Assembly: GCF_000200595.1 (NCBI RefSeq)
Contig: NC_014810.2
Span: 878,311 to 942,310 of the forward strand
Direction: 5' to 3'
Length of the DNA stretch: 64,000 bases
From: Helicobacter felis ATCC 49179
Lineage (GTDB): Bacteria; Campylobacterota; Campylobacteria; Campylobacterales; Helicobacteraceae
How positions within the stretch are numbered: position 1 is the stretch's first letter; every line of letters begins with the position of its first letter. This document shows positions 55,156-64,000 of the stretch, one piece after another. Below the pieces are notes generated by a model that was given only the letters and a program-made list of their open reading frames with translations, was not told the DNA's origin and searched no databases. Both the position numbers and the translations under genes were made by a program.

Positions 55156-56244
55156 TTAAAACACGAACCGGTTAGCAAAAAAACCATCAGACCCCCCAGT
55201 AACCTCTTGCGCGAAGACTCTCTCTAATTGTTCTTTAATGTCATAATAGCTAAAACTTTCTTTAAAACCTTCAATTTTGCCCCCGCTAGCATTTTTATGC
55301 CCCCCTCCGTTAAAATATTGTTTACTTATGCTACTCACATCGCATTTGTTGCTGGAACGCAAACTCACATTGCCCCTAAAACTCACATCCATGTAGAAGT
55401 CAAATTCCGGATTCTCGCGCAAAAAGAGATTGGCCAACACGCTAATACCCCCCATGTTGTAACTCAAAAACCCCTTTTTGCCATCACACACCACACTGCA
55501 AGCCTCCTTTTTTTGCGAGAGCAGGGAGACTTGCGCATTAGATGCGATATTGTCCATTGTCTGGGTATCAGGGTCTCCTCCCAAGGCGATCTTTTTTAGT
55601 CTGAAGAGATCGTTATCAAAGGCTACTGCGCCCCTGTCTTGGTGGATATAGGAAGGCACATGGTCTAGCAGGGCGAATTTATAGGCGCGGTGCTCTACAT
55701 CAAACATGAAGCGGTTGAGCTCATGCGTGCTTGAGATCATGCGCATACACACCTTGCCCAACTCGAACCCAAAACCTTCCTCTTTCCAAATATCAATAGA
55801 GTTAATCATCTCTACCATGGGGGTGAGTTTGTCTAGCGCGTCCTCTTGTAAAGGTTTGTAACGCTCCTTTAAGGTCTCAAAGGTGATTTTAGACGCGCTG
55901 CGATCCACATCTAAATGATACCAAGAATACGCCTGTGCGGCATCCTGTCCTGTGATGTGGTGATCTAAAAGCAAAATTTCTATCTCTTTGCCCTGTAAGC
56001 GTAACGCCTCGCTTTCTTTTTGCAAAAACTCCGCCTCGCCTAAAGTTAAATTTAAATCTGTTACCAAAATCAACGCCTTTTGGGCGCTCTGCTTGTTTAG
56101 CGCGCTGATAATTTCCTTAAGCCTCGCGGACACTTCTTTGCCATAATTGGCGTTGTAGTAGGTAATCTGCTCAAAAAAATGACGGCTCACAAACTGGCAA
56201 CCATAGCCATCTAAATCAATGTGGGATAAATGAAAAACTTGCAT
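55156..56244 (-). CDS. DHH-family phosphoesterase (HP1042-like)
   Basis: This 362-residue protein has the DHH motif ILLLDHHITG at about residue 95, an N-terminal HIDLDGYGCQFV metal-binding segment, and the DHHA1 domain with the substrate motif FNGGGHKNASGGKIE near 315. Such proteins hydrolyse nanoRNA or cyclic dinucleotides, or are related to RecJ. Length and motifs cannot decide among these. It follows flhA by 8 bases, as HP1042 follows HP1041 in H. pylori. The last residues contain an unusual GGSDGFFANRF tail. Confidence 0.85.
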   Translation of the reverse strand: MQVFHLSHIDLDGYGCQFVSRHFFEQITYYNANYGKEVSARLKEIISALNKQSAQKALILVTDLNLTLGEAEFLQKESEALRLQGKEIEILLLDHHITGQDAAQAYSWYHLDVDRSASKITFETLKERYKPLQEDALDKLTPMVEMINSIDIWKEEGFGFELGKVCMRMISSTHELNRFMFDVEHRAYKFALLDHVPSYIHQDRGAVAFDNDLFRLKKIALGGDPDTQTMDNIASNAQVSLLSQKKEACSVVCDGKKGFLSYNMGGISVLANLFLRENPEFDFYMDVSFRGNVSLRSSNKCDVSSISKQYFNGGGHKNASGGKIEGFKESFSYYDIKEQLERVFAQEVTGGSDGFFANRFVF

Positions 56245-56252
56245 GATGTTCC

Positions 56253-58451
56253 TTAAAAATTAATATTGATCGTGCCTAGCACTTCGTATTTGGCATTGGT
56301 GTCTAACTCAGCGTGGCTTAAGACCACAATATCGATCTTAAACTGCTCCATCTTGGTAGAGAGCGGACGGCGCAACTCGGGATCGACAATGAGGATCACC
56401 GGAGCGATCCCGCGTTGTAAAATTTTCATAGACTCAGCAGAGATATTTTCAATGAGTTGTTGCATCTCAGTGGCGTTTAAGAGTAAGAATTTCCCGGAGG
56501 CTTGGTCTTTGAGTTTGTTTAAGAGAAATTGCTCGGTAGCCGTGCCCAAAGTGAGTAATTTAAGCGTGCCGTCCTCAGATTTAAAAATATTGGTGATCAC
56601 TCTTGAGAGGCGCGCGCGCACCTGCTCAGTCAAAATAGTGATGTCGTTTTGCACACTAGGGGCGATGTCGGTGATGGTTTCTAAGATCGTCAGCATATCT
56701 CTAATGGGAATTTTCTCATGCAGGAGTTCTTGCAAGACGGAGCGAATCACCCCAGTAGGGATTTTCTTAGCCTCCTCAACGATCGCTGGGTAATCATTAG
56801 CTAGGCGTTCTAAAAGGGATTTGACCTCATCTTTTGTAATAAACTCCTCGGCGTAATTTTTGACTAACTCGCTGGTATGTGTGGCGATCACGGTAGAGGG
56901 GTCAATGATGGTATAGCCTTGAATGATCGCCTCCTCCTTGTCTTTGGGTTCAATCCAAAGTGCGTCCATACCAAAGGCGGGCTCTTTGGTGGGAATACCC
57001 TCGATCTCTTTGCCTGCAAAGCCCGTATTCATCGCCAAAAAGCGATCGGGCATCACGCTCCCATCTCCAATACTCACCCCTTTAAGCTTGATTTCATAGT
57101 GGGTTGGGGGGAGTTGGAGATTATCTCGAATGCGAATTTGAGGCATTAAAAAGCCGTAATCGCTAGCGATCTTTTTACGAATACCTCGTATGCGCTCGAG
57201 CAAATCCCCCCCCTGCTTGACATCGGCTAGGGAGATAAGTTGGTAACCCAAAGCGAGTTCCAAAAACTCAATTTTAAGCACCTCATTAATCGCCTGCTCT
57301 TCCTCTTTTTTGATTTCCTCTGCGCTTTTTTGCGGGCGGGTGATGGGGGCTTGTTCTACTTGGGGGGTGGTTTTAGTTGAGAGGTCGACTCCTGTTTTTT
57401 TACTCAGCCACTTTTCAAACTTGCTAAAGAGGTTATCCTTGCCCTCGCGCGAAATGAGCCACGCGATGAATAAAAACAAACTCCCTACAAAAGCGAGCGA
57501 AAAGGTGGGCAAGCCGGGCACGCTCGCAAAAAGCAACAAGATACAGCCCACAATGACCAAAGTCTTACTTTTATCAGTAAGCTGGGTGATGAGTTTGCTC
57601 GCAAAGTTTTCTTCTTCGTGCTGGGTGGTGCGGGTGGCGACAATGCCCGTAGCGGTGGCGATGATGAGCGCAGGAATTTGTCCCACCAAGCCATCTCCAA
57701 TAGTCAAAATAGTGAAGGTGGAGGCACTATAGCTAATGGTCATGTCCCTTTGAAACACCCCCACCAAAAAGCCCCCGATGATATTAATAAGGGTGATGAT
57801 GATTGAGGCGATCGCATCGCCCTTTACAAATTTGCTTGCCCCATCCATCGCGCCGTAAAAATCCGCCTCTTGAGTGAGAGCCGCACGGCGTTTTTTGGCC
57901 TCATCACTATCAATGAGCCCGGAGTTTAGATCCGCATCGATGGCCATTTGCTTACCGGGCATCGCATCCAAAGCAAAGCGTGCGCGCACCTCAGTTACGC
58001 GCGTTGAGCCATTAGTTACAACTAAGAGATTAACCAGCACTAAGATACTAAAGATGATTGTCCCGATTACATAGTTCCCGCTGACCGTGAACTCCCCAAA
58101 GGCGCTAATGATGTCGCTCACCGCACTAGGTCCTTTGTAGCCCTCCGTTAAAATCATGCGCGTGGTGGCGACATTGAGCGCGAGGCGATAGAGGGTTACA
58201 ATGAGCAAAAGCGTAGGAAAAGCACTAAAGTCGGTGGGCTTGGTGATATAAAGCCCAATTAAAATAATGAGCACAGAGAGGGCGATAGAAATGGTGAGCA
58301 AAAAATCCAATAAAAAGGGAGGTAGGGGCACGATGATGATCCCCAAAATGGCGATCACAAAAGCGACTACGGTCAAGTCTTTAGAGCGAGTCAGTTCCCT
58401 AAAAAAAGGAAAGGTCTTTTTCAAAAGACCCTTTTGTTTGTCACGCGCCAC
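56253..58451 (-). CDS. flhA: flagellar export apparatus protein FlhA
   Basis: The 732-residue FlhA has eight membrane helices in residues about 25-330 containing the conserved FHIPEP region ([26 protein letters not shown]). A cytoplasmic four-domain C-terminus follows (about 370-732) and includes [23 protein letters not shown]. It forms the export gate of the flagellar type III system with FlhB. In Helicobacter it is also needed for flagellar gene regulation through FlgSR. The start is GTG at 58451 with AAGGAG upstream. It is divergent from rpsO. Confidence 0.97.
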   Translation of the reverse strand: MARDKQKGLLKKTFPFFRELTRSKDLTVVAFVIAILGIIIVPLPPFLLDFLLTISIALSVLIILIGLYITKPTDFSAFPTLLLIVTLYRLALNVATTRMILTEGYKGPSAVSDIISAFGEFTVSGNYVIGTIIFSILVLVNLLVVTNGSTRVTEVRARFALDAMPGKQMAIDADLNSGLIDSDEAKKRRAALTQEADFYGAMDGASKFVKGDAIASIIITLINIIGGFLVGVFQRDMTISYSASTFTILTIGDGLVGQIPALIIATATGIVATRTTQHEEENFASKLITQLTDKSKTLVIVGCILLLFASVPGLPTFSLAFVGSLFLFIAWLISREGKDNLFSKFEKWLSKKTGVDLSTKTTPQVEQAPITRPQKSAEEIKKEEEQAINEVLKIEFLELALGYQLISLADVKQGGDLLERIRGIRKKIASDYGFLMPQIRIRDNLQLPPTHYEIKLKGVSIGDGSVMPDRFLAMNTGFAGKEIEGIPTKEPAFGMDALWIEPKDKEEAIIQGYTIIDPSTVIATHTSELVKNYAEEFITKDEVKSLLERLANDYPAIVEEAKKIPTGVIRSVLQELLHEKIPIRDMLTILETITDIAPSVQNDITILTEQVRARLSRVITNIFKSEDGTLKLLTLGTATEQFLLNKLKDQASGKFLLLNATEMQQLIENISAESMKILQRGIAPVILIVDPELRRPLSTKMEQFKIDIVVLSHAELDTNAKYEVLGTININF

Positions 58452-58513
58452 TCTACTCCTTGCTCACAAATTCGCGCTATTTTACAACTTTTCGTGTAAA
58501 TTTTGACTTTTTA

Positions 58514-58522
58514 GGCTATAAT
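58514..58522 (+). promoter_or_regulatory. -10 promoter for rpsO
   Basis: GGCTATAAT, with TATAAT at 58517-58522, lies 32 bases before the rpsO ATG, with a perfect AGGAGG at 58544-58549. The divergent gap to flhA is 103 bases. Confidence 0.7.
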
Positions 58523-58554
58523 GCCCGCTTATCTAATTCCTATAGGAGGTCTCC

Positions 58555-58827
58555 ATGGCTTTAAATACGGAGAAAAAACAAGAAATTATTAGGCAGTTTG
58601 CCCGTCAGGAAAACGACACGGGTTCGTGTGAAGTGCAGATCGCGCTTTTGAGTCGCAGGATTGCGGATTTGACCACCCATCTAAAGAATAATCCCAAAGA
58701 TCATTCTAGTCGTCTGGGGCTTCTTAAATTAGTGGGGCATCGAAAAAATCTTCTTAAATACCTCAAGAAAACTCACCATGATCGTTATATGGAGCTTATC
58801 GGAGCCCTAGGCATCAAAAATCGTTAA
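58555..58827 (+). CDS. rpsO: 30S ribosomal protein S15
   Basis: This 90-residue protein has the S15 signature [31 protein letters not shown] and the [12 protein letters not shown] end. It binds 16S rRNA early in 30S assembly. A strong AGGAGG ribosome binding site precedes the ATG. The TAA stop overlaps the start of waaL (TAATG). Confidence 0.98.
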   Translation: MALNTEKKQEIIRQFARQENDTGSCEVQIALLSRRIADLTTHLKNNPKDHSSRLGLLKLVGHRKNLLKYLKKTHHDRYMELIGALGIKNR

Positions 58828-60077
58828 TGTCTTGGGTTTCTCAAACCTTCAACTTTCTCTTCGCTTTATTCTTTTTGCTCTCTTTTAAGAGGGCGAGTGC
58901 TCACACGCTGATCATTGTGCTTGTGCTCAGCGCGCTTGCCTACTATTTCACCTACAGACCTCCCTTAAAACTTTCTAGGGGTCTTAGGTGGTTAATAGTT
59001 GCATGTGTTCTAATGTTCTTAAGTGTGTTGCCCCCCCTCTTTATAGAAAGCGATCTAGCAAGCTGGCGTTACAATTTGCCCACTTTGGAAATGCCCTTGA
59101 TCTATATTTTTGGGGCGGTCATTTTGGTGTGTTTGAGTGGGGCTAATCTAAATCTCAAACAAACATGGATTTTTAAAAGCATGGCGATCGCTTGCACGCT
59201 CAATGGAAGCATCGCCCTGATCCAAAGAATTTTTTTAAACATAGGGCGGGTCAGTGGTTGGAGTAGCATCATGGCTTTTGTCGTGCTCACCAGCATCGCC
59301 ATTTTTGGGTGCTATATCTACGCGCTTTATTCTAAAGAACGGCGTGAAAAGATACTATTTAGTGTAGCCCTCTTGTTAGGTTTTGTGGTCGTGCTTTTCA
59401 GCGGAACCCGCACAGCAATGGTTGCCTTTTTTGTCGGCTTTGTCTTCCTTTCTGTATTGGTATTGTATGTCCAGAAGTCTTTACGCGCTCTGACCTACAT
59501 GTTAGTCATTGTTGCAGGTTTTGCTAGTTTGTTTGCCCTTGATCATTTCCTAGAAAAACGAGGGGTTTTACAAACCGCTAGGTCAACCACCGACTCGTTC
59601 ACCCACGATCTCAAACTCTATGCTCAAAAGGACCCTGACACTAGCACCGGCCTGCGTTTGGCGCGCTGGAAAGTCGCGTTTGCCATCATGCGTCTTTCGC
59701 CTATTTTTGGCATGAGTTCAAGCACCAAGTGTAAGCGACTATCTGAGATTTTAGCTTTGGCGCATTCCTATAGAAAAGCAGAGGATATTAATTGTGCTGA
59801 AAGATATGAGAATGAAATTCTTAATACTTTGGCTAGTCGAGGTTTGGTAGGTTTGGGGGTGCTTTTTTTGTTTTGGGCGGTGGTGTGGCTTTTCTTTTGG
59901 CGGCGGCTTAGCATCAATCCTCAAGTTTCTTTGCTTGTGTTGAGCATGTTGGTTTTCTATCTAGTGTTTGCTATGGGGTTTGATCCCTTTTCCTTTTTTA
60001 CTGAGGGAAGTTTTTTTATGGGCATTGTGGCTCTGGGTGTCATAGCTACGCAATCTACCAAGCCACAACGCGCCTAA
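58827..60077 (+). CDS. waaL: O-antigen ligase-like membrane protein
   Basis: This 416-residue polytopic protein has about ten to twelve membrane helices and the Wzy_C signature region. A large periplasmic loop (about residues 240-330) contains DPDTSTGLRLARWKVAFAIMRLSPIFGM. The short VVLFSGTRTAMVAF motif is typical of O-antigen ligases and polymerases. It would transfer polymerised O-antigen to lipid A-core in the periplasm. H. pylori WaaL (HP1039) lies in the same place next to rpsO. It converges on flgS with no spacer between the two stop codons. Confidence 0.88.
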   Translation: MSWVSQTFNFLFALFFLLSFKRASAHTLIIVLVLSALAYYFTYRPPLKLSRGLRWLIVACVLMFLSVLPPLFIESDLASWRYNLPTLEMPLIYIFGAVILVCLSGANLNLKQTWIFKSMAIACTLNGSIALIQRIFLNIGRVSGWSSIMAFVVLTSIAIFGCYIYALYSKERREKILFSVALLLGFVVVLFSGTRTAMVAFFVGFVFLSVLVLYVQKSLRALTYMLVIVAGFASLFALDHFLEKRGVLQTARSTTDSFTHDLKLYAQKDPDTSTGLRLARWKVAFAIMRLSPIFGMSSSTKCKRLSEILALAHSYRKAEDINCAERYENEILNTLASRGLVGLGVLFLFWAVVWLFFWRRLSINPQVSLLVLSMLVFYLVFAMGFDPFSFFTEGSFFMGIVALGVIATQSTKPQRA

Positions 60078-61127
60078 TTAGTGATTTTCTCCCCTTAAAG
60101 ACTGTTCTAAATCTCTTAAAAAGCGGATTTCAAAAATCTTCTCTTTTGTATCTAGCAAAGTGATTCTACCCCCATGCGCTTCTACAACTTGCAAAGAGAG
60201 AGCCAGCCCTAAGCCATTGCCCTTTAGTTTAGTGGTTTCAAAGGGTTCAAAAAGAAGTTCTTTATCCATCACTTCTTTACCATCATCTTGGATATGGCAT
60301 ACAATCCACTCCCCCTCTTCAAAAATCCGCACCTCAATCACCCCCTCATCTTGAGCCCCCTCTTCAATGGCATCAATGGCGTTATAAAGGAAATTTTGCA
60401 AGGCGATACTCAGTAAGCTCAGGTCGTAGTGCGCGCTGATGGGGGCGATCTGCGTTTTTAGGGCGATCTCTTTAGTGTAGGTGTATTGATTGAGCGCTTC
60501 TGTGATCTCATCTTCGAGCAAGCTTAGACTTTGAAGCACTTTGTTCGCGTGCACGCCTTTAGAAAAGAGCAAAGTGGCCTTGATGATACGCTCCACACGC
60601 CAAAGAGATTTCTGCAATTCAAAGACAATGGGCTGTATTTTTGGGTCTACTTTTTTGAGCAAGATTGAAGTGAGCAGAGAAATAGAGCCTACAGGGTTGC
60701 GGATTTCATGGGCCAAATGCGCAGAAATCTTGCCCATAGAAACCAATCTCTCTTGGCGTTTTTGCTTGGTAATATCTGTGGCGGTGATGATCTCCTTGCC
60801 CTGTATCTTATTATGCTGAAAAAGGTAGTTTTTACCCTCGTGTTCGATTTCTGTATTGAAATCCAACGCCCGCGCTTTTTCAAAGATATCCTGATTTTCT
60901 AAAGCCTTACTATTCTTATAAAAAAAACTCTTATTTTCATTGAGCACCCAAATGGCTTGGGGCAGAATCTCAATCACCCACTCATAAAGAGCTTTATAAT
61001 CTTTAAACTCTTTTTCAACGCGATAACTCTGCAAAATAAACTCATTGAGCAAAGCCAAGAGCTCTTGACGATCCCCGATCTTGTGTAAAATCCCCTCTTC
61101 TTCATGGTTGTCAGACGCCACTCTCAA
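60078..61127 (-). CDS. flgS: FlgS sensor histidine kinase
   Basis: This 349-residue kinase has no membrane helix, so it is cytoplasmic. A PAS-like N-terminal region lies at about 45-125. The H box [16 protein letters not shown] has the phospho-His near residue 150. The N box is [12 protein letters not shown] and the G-box is [14 protein letters not shown]. FlgS phosphorylates FlgR to activate RpoN-dependent hook and basal-body genes in Helicobacter. The start is TTG at 61127, overlapping the preceding stop as TTGA. It matches HP0244. Confidence 0.94.
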   Translation of the reverse strand: MRVASDNHEEEGILHKIGDRQELLALLNEFILQSYRVEKEFKDYKALYEWVIEILPQAIWVLNENKSFFYKNSKALENQDIFEKARALDFNTEIEHEGKNYLFQHNKIQGKEIITATDITKQKRQERLVSMGKISAHLAHEIRNPVGSISLLTSILLKKVDPKIQPIVFELQKSLWRVERIIKATLLFSKGVHANKVLQSLSLLEDEITEALNQYTYTKEIALKTQIAPISAHYDLSLLSIALQNFLYNAIDAIEEGAQDEGVIEVRIFEEGEWIVCHIQDDGKEVMDKELLFEPFETTKLKGNGLGLALSLQVVEAHGGRITLLDTKEKIFEIRFLRDLEQSLRGENH

Positions 61128-61426
61128 CCTTTCTTCTGTTCTTCTTGTGCCTTGAGAAAATTAAAAAGAAGCTCGCTATAACCAAAGTGCCCGCTGAGTT
61201 GGTTAGACAAAGAATCTTTATACATCGATTCGTAAATCTCACTCCCAGCCTGTTTAGGGTAGAGAGGGTTGTCTAATTTTAAAGCGGTATCGAGCATAAA
61301 TTTGAGCAACAAAGACTCAAAGGCATCGGTTTGCTCCTTAAGCTTGCTATCATCACCTTTTAACTTTTTAGCATCGAGTTTATTAGCTAGGTAGCTGTTG
61401 TAAATATCTAGGTTATTTTTAATCAT
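61124..61426 (-). CDS. FlgJ-like rod-binding protein (HP0245-like)
   Basis: This 100-residue protein corresponds to the N-terminal rod-binding domain of FlgJ ([23 protein letters not shown] and [17 protein letters not shown]). It lacks the muramidase domain. It probably caps the growing flagellar rod. It overlaps flgI upstream and flgS downstream by four bases each, so it is part of the flgI operon. Confidence 0.87.
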   Translation of the reverse strand: MIKNNLDIYNSYLANKLDAKKLKGDDSKLKEQTDAFESLLLKFMLDTALKLDNPLYPKQAGSEIYESMYKDSLSNQLSGHFGYSELLFNFLKAQEEQKKG

Positions 61427-62469
61427 ATGACCTCCATTTCTGCACTGATGGCCCCCCCTTTTTTCATTGCCTCTAAGATGGAGACAATCCCCTTAGGACT
61501 CACCCCGATTTTTTGCAAGGCTTTGACCACGCTTGCAATGGTCGCTTTCGGTGTGCTTAGAATGTTTTCTTTGGTATCAAACATGGTTTTAGGCCCTAGT
61601 TTCTGAATATCCTTTTTAGCCTTGCCCTTTTTGGGTTCTAAAAGCTCATTGGTGATCTTAATCGTAACATCCCCACTGGTTACCACCACCGGATGCACCA
61701 CAATGTCCACCCCAGCAACCACAGTGCCAGATTTTTCATCAATGATAATCTTATTTTGATGGCTGTAATTGATATTCACCTCTTGAATCAAGGCTAAAAA
61801 CTCCACCATCGTAAGGTTTGTGGGTTTCTTAAGCTTGATAGTTTTGGGATCGATAGCTAGGGCGACTTTTTCCTTAAAGACCTTATTGAGCGTTTCTTGG
61901 ATTTTAATCGCATTTTTAAAATTGGGTTTTTTAAGGCTCAAAGTCATGCCATTTTTGTTATAAAGATCGTAGGAAACTTCCCGTTCAATGGTCGCTCCGT
62001 TGATGACAGTGCCTGAGAGTTGGTTAGCAGAGTTGCCCAAACTTACACTGCCTTGAGCAATAGCATAAATGTTTCCATCAATGGCTGTCAGGGGTGTCAT
62101 CACCAAGACCCCATGATTGATAGATTTAGCATCCCCTATAGAAGAGATTTGGATGTCAATTTTATCTCCCTGCCGTGCAAAAGAGGGCAAGGAAGCGGTG
62201 ATCATCACCGCAGCCACATTCTTAGAAGCGATGTCATTAGGCGAAACCTTAACATTCACGCTCTCTAGCATATTGGCGATAGATTGCATCGTAAATTTAG
62301 AGCCGGATTTATCCCCCGTGCCATTCAAGCCAATCACAAGCCCATAGCCCACCAGCTGGTTATCGCGCACACCCACAATATTAGCAATATCTTCAATCTT
62401 TTCTGCTCGCAGACTCCCTAGACAGAACACAAACACCAAGAAGTATTTTAAACATTCCATGCCAAACAT
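61423..62469 (-). CDS. flgI: flagellar P-ring protein FlgI
   Basis: The 348-residue FlgI has a signal peptide ([17 protein letters not shown]). The mature start [31 protein letters not shown] is the strongest family signature. The rest follows the standard layout, with [20 protein letters not shown] and a C-terminal [19 protein letters not shown]-like end. It forms the periplasmic P ring around the rod. The ATG at 62467 or at 62458 may be used. Neither has a clear ribosome binding site. Confidence 0.97.
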   Translation of the reverse strand: MFGMECLKYFLVFVFCLGSLRAEKIEDIANIVGVRDNQLVGYGLVIGLNGTGDKSGSKFTMQSIANMLESVNVKVSPNDIASKNVAAVMITASLPSFARQGDKIDIQISSIGDAKSINHGVLVMTPLTAIDGNIYAIAQGSVSLGNSANQLSGTVINGATIEREVSYDLYNKNGMTLSLKKPNFKNAIKIQETLNKVFKEKVALAIDPKTIKLKKPTNLTMVEFLALIQEVNINYSHQNKIIIDEKSGTVVAGVDIVVHPVVVTSGDVTIKITNELLEPKKGKAKKDIQKLGPKTMFDTKENILSTPKATIASVVKALQKIGVSPKGIVSILEAMKKGGAISAEMEVI

Positions 62470-62484
62470 TCTAACTAAACTTAC

Positions 62485-63318
62485 TTAATCTTTTTTCCAC
62501 GCGATATAACCCCATAATCCTAAAGAAATCCCGGCCATCACTAGGCTTAAAATTTGCCCCATGCTCAAATGCCAAAAATAATACCCCATTTGCACATCTG
62601 CCTCGCGGTAATACTCAGAGACAAAGCGCGCGAGCGAATACCCCAAACCATAGACAACCATAAGCATGCCCGGAGCAGAAGTAAATCTTTTAGCCACCAT
62701 CACCACAAAAAAGAGCACCAACCCCTCTAAAAAAGCCTCGATGAGTTGGCTAGGGTAGCGCAAAACCCCATCGACTAAAATTCCAATCTTTTGTCCAAAA
62801 GCATCGCCTTGAGGAACAACGCGCCCAAAGAGTTCTTGATTGAGAAAATTGCCAATGCGCCCAAAGACATAGCCCAGTGGTAAGGAAATGGCGATAAGAT
62901 CGAGATAAATCAAAAAGTTTTGTTGTTTGATCTTGCTAAAAAGCAGAGAGGCGATTAAAAACCCCACCAAACCCCCATGGTAACTCATTCCGCGAATCCC
63001 TACAAATTCTCCCTCATAAAAGGGGTTAAAAATTTGCCAAGGGGCTTTGAGGTAGTAAAGGGTATTGGGATCATAAACTAAGATATAACCCAGCCGCGCC
63101 CCCAAAATCACGCCCACCTCTGCATAGAGAAAATAACTCTCAAAAAGAGACCTAGAGATAGGAAAACGCACGGGGTCTTTTTTGATAGCGCGCAGAGCCA
63201 CAAAAAAAGCTATGAGTAAGGCACTCACATAGGCGATTCCATACCAATGGACATTGATTCCAAAGAGACTAAAGGCAATCGGGCTAAAATGGCTATAAAT
63301 GGTGTTCCAAAAACTCAA
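62485..63318 (-). CDS. lgt: prolipoprotein diacylglyceryl transferase
   Basis: The 277-residue membrane enzyme attaches diacylglycerol to the lipobox Cys of prolipoproteins. It has about seven helices, the HGGLVGF segment with the essential His at about residue 115, and the Lgt signature GRIGNFLNQELFGR near 157. The window's own lipoproteins (7681, 54458) would be substrates. The start is TTG at 63318, overlapping the preceding stop as TTGA. Equivalent to HP0955. Confidence 0.96.
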   Translation of the reverse strand: MSFWNTIYSHFSPIAFSLFGINVHWYGIAYVSALLIAFFVALRAIKKDPVRFPISRSLFESYFLYAEVGVILGARLGYILVYDPNTLYYLKAPWQIFNPFYEGEFVGIRGMSYHGGLVGFLIASLLFSKIKQQNFLIYLDLIAISLPLGYVFGRIGNFLNQELFGRVVPQGDAFGQKIGILVDGVLRYPSQLIEAFLEGLVLFFVVMVAKRFTSAPGMLMVVYGLGYSLARFVSEYYREADVQMGYYFWHLSMGQILSLVMAGISLGLWGYIAWKKD

Positions 63319-64000
63319 GGGGTTAACTCCTCTTCAAAGTAAAATGGGAGCGGGGCTTGTATGTAGTGGTCTAAAATCTTTAAGCGGTGGGCGTGCAAGA
63401 AAAAGTATTGATGAGACCTGCCCCCATAGAGCACATCCCCTACAATGGGACAACCCAGTGCGCTCAAATGCGCGCGGATTTGGTGCGTGATCCCGGTTGT
63501 AATCACCACTTTAAGCAAGGTTTTATTTTTGTATTGCTTAAGGGGAGTGATTTTCGTGCAAGCAGGGCGACCAGCAGGATCGAGCAAGGTTTTTACAAAG
63601 CCTTTAGCATCCTCTATGTGGCTCTTTTGCACTCTTAAGGGCATGCGCAGAGTTTGGGGCTTTTTAATCACACCCTGCACTAAAGCGATGTATTCTTTAT
63701 ACACAGCTCTTTTTTTAAAGGCTTCTAAACCTTGCGCGTGGGCGTGGTTCTGGGCTAGGGCGAGCACTCCGGTTGTGGGCAAATCTAGGCGGTGTAAAAG
63801 TTTGTAGGGGGGGTGTTGTTTTTCTAAAGCGTAGCTATTCACTCCAGCAGGCTTATTTAAAAATAACCAATCTGTCTCTTGATAAAGAATTTGTGCTTTA
63901 GAGTTTTGCACCTCAAATTTGCTCTGCAGAGGGCATAACTGGCGCGCGAGTGTGAGTTTACGCCCCCCTAAACACACACGCCCTAAATCAATGAGTTTTT
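63315..64000 (-). CDS. RluA-family pseudouridine synthase (HP0956-like), 5' end outside the window
   Basis: At least 228 codons are visible. The frame stays open to the window edge. The segment upstream of the GTG at 63977 reads KLIDLGR and continues VCLGGRKLTL, which looks like an S4 RNA-binding domain. The true start is therefore probably beyond position 64000. The catalytic motif is HRLDLPTTGVLAL and the GITHQIRAHLSALGCPIVGD block follows. It is the second RluA-type enzyme in the window. It overlaps lgt by four bases. Confidence 0.88.
   Translation of the reverse strand, partial: KLIDLGRVCLGGRKLTLARQLCPLQSKFEVQNSKAQILYQETDWLFLNKPAGVNSYALEKQHPPYKLLHRLDLPTTGVLALAQNHAHAQGLEAFKKRAVYKEYIALVQGVIKKPQTLRMPLRVQKSHIEDAKGFVKTLLDPAGRPACTKITPLKQYKNKTLLKVVITTGITHQIRAHLSALGCPIVGDVLYGGRSHQYFFLHAHRLKILDHYIQAPLPFYFEEELTP

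Overview
This window is a chromosomal segment of a Helicobacter species, most likely a gastric non-pylori species of the H. felis / H. bizzozeronii / H. heilmannii type. The evidence is protein similarity that I recognise and gene order. Many short blocks match the H. pylori 26695 order as I remember it: hslV-rplI; HP0155-HP0156; HP0122-thrS-infC-rpmI-rplT; ppk-pyrD-HP1012-dapA-HP1014-HP1015-pgsA; lysA-HP0291-HP0292-pabB; oorDABC; HP0466-HP0471; HP0168-HP0162 (arsRS, hemB, yebC); ispH-aroA-pheT-pheS; HP1042-flhA-rpsO-waaL; flgS-HP0245-flgI; lgt-HP0956. The blocks are joined in a different order, so the genome is rearranged relative to H. pylori. No database was searched. HP numbers are from memory.

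Layout. 1-476: start of hslV and rplI (minus). 581-3075: an AT-rich single-chain restriction-modification gene behind a 21-codon micro-ORF. 3139-7552: rluA, pyrG, AMIN protein, FtsB-like protein, recA (minus). 7681-10825: small lipoprotein, thrS, infC, rpmI, rplT (plus). 11056-19360: ppk to rseP (plus). 19338-20897: two tandem outer membrane protein genes, one broken and one apparently switched off by a heptanucleotide repeat. 20894-31329: a long minus-strand block of pepE, ppsA, pabBC, a DUF2156 gene, a lysA-chorismate mutase fusion and oorCBAD. 31394-39605: comB10, comB9, TerB-like protein, small membrane protein, a degenerate iron-sulfur-like protein, HP0469-like protein, pepF, kefB (minus). 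39674-45072: HP0168/HP0167-like genes, arsRS, hemB, yebC and a short citrate/2-methylcitrate synthase (plus). 45205-47994: a 929-residue membrane protein of unknown function. 47991-58451: a co-directional minus block from flhA through a DHH protein, a lipoprotein, pheS, pheT, aroA, ispH and thioredoxin to rdgB. 58555-60077: rpsO and waaL (plus). 60078-64000: flgS, a FlgJ-like protein, flgI, lgt and a pseudouridine synthase running off the window (minus).

Most of the window is core metabolism, translation, flagellar assembly and cell-envelope genes packed with 4-base or shorter overlaps. I found no tRNA, rRNA, CRISPR array, insertion sequence or replication origin. No stretch over 300 bases lacks a gene or gene remnant.

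The parts most worth a second look are: the (AGCAAAC)4 repeat inside the signal-peptide codons of an outer membrane protein; a C13 tract in the last codons of the arsS sensor kinase gene; the lysA-chorismate mutase fusion; the 929-residue orphan at 45.2-48.0 kb; a fused, cysteine-depleted relative of fumarate reductase/SdhE subunits; and the single-chain nuclease-methylase-specificity enzyme. I do not see a clear multi-gene defence system or other wholly new system.
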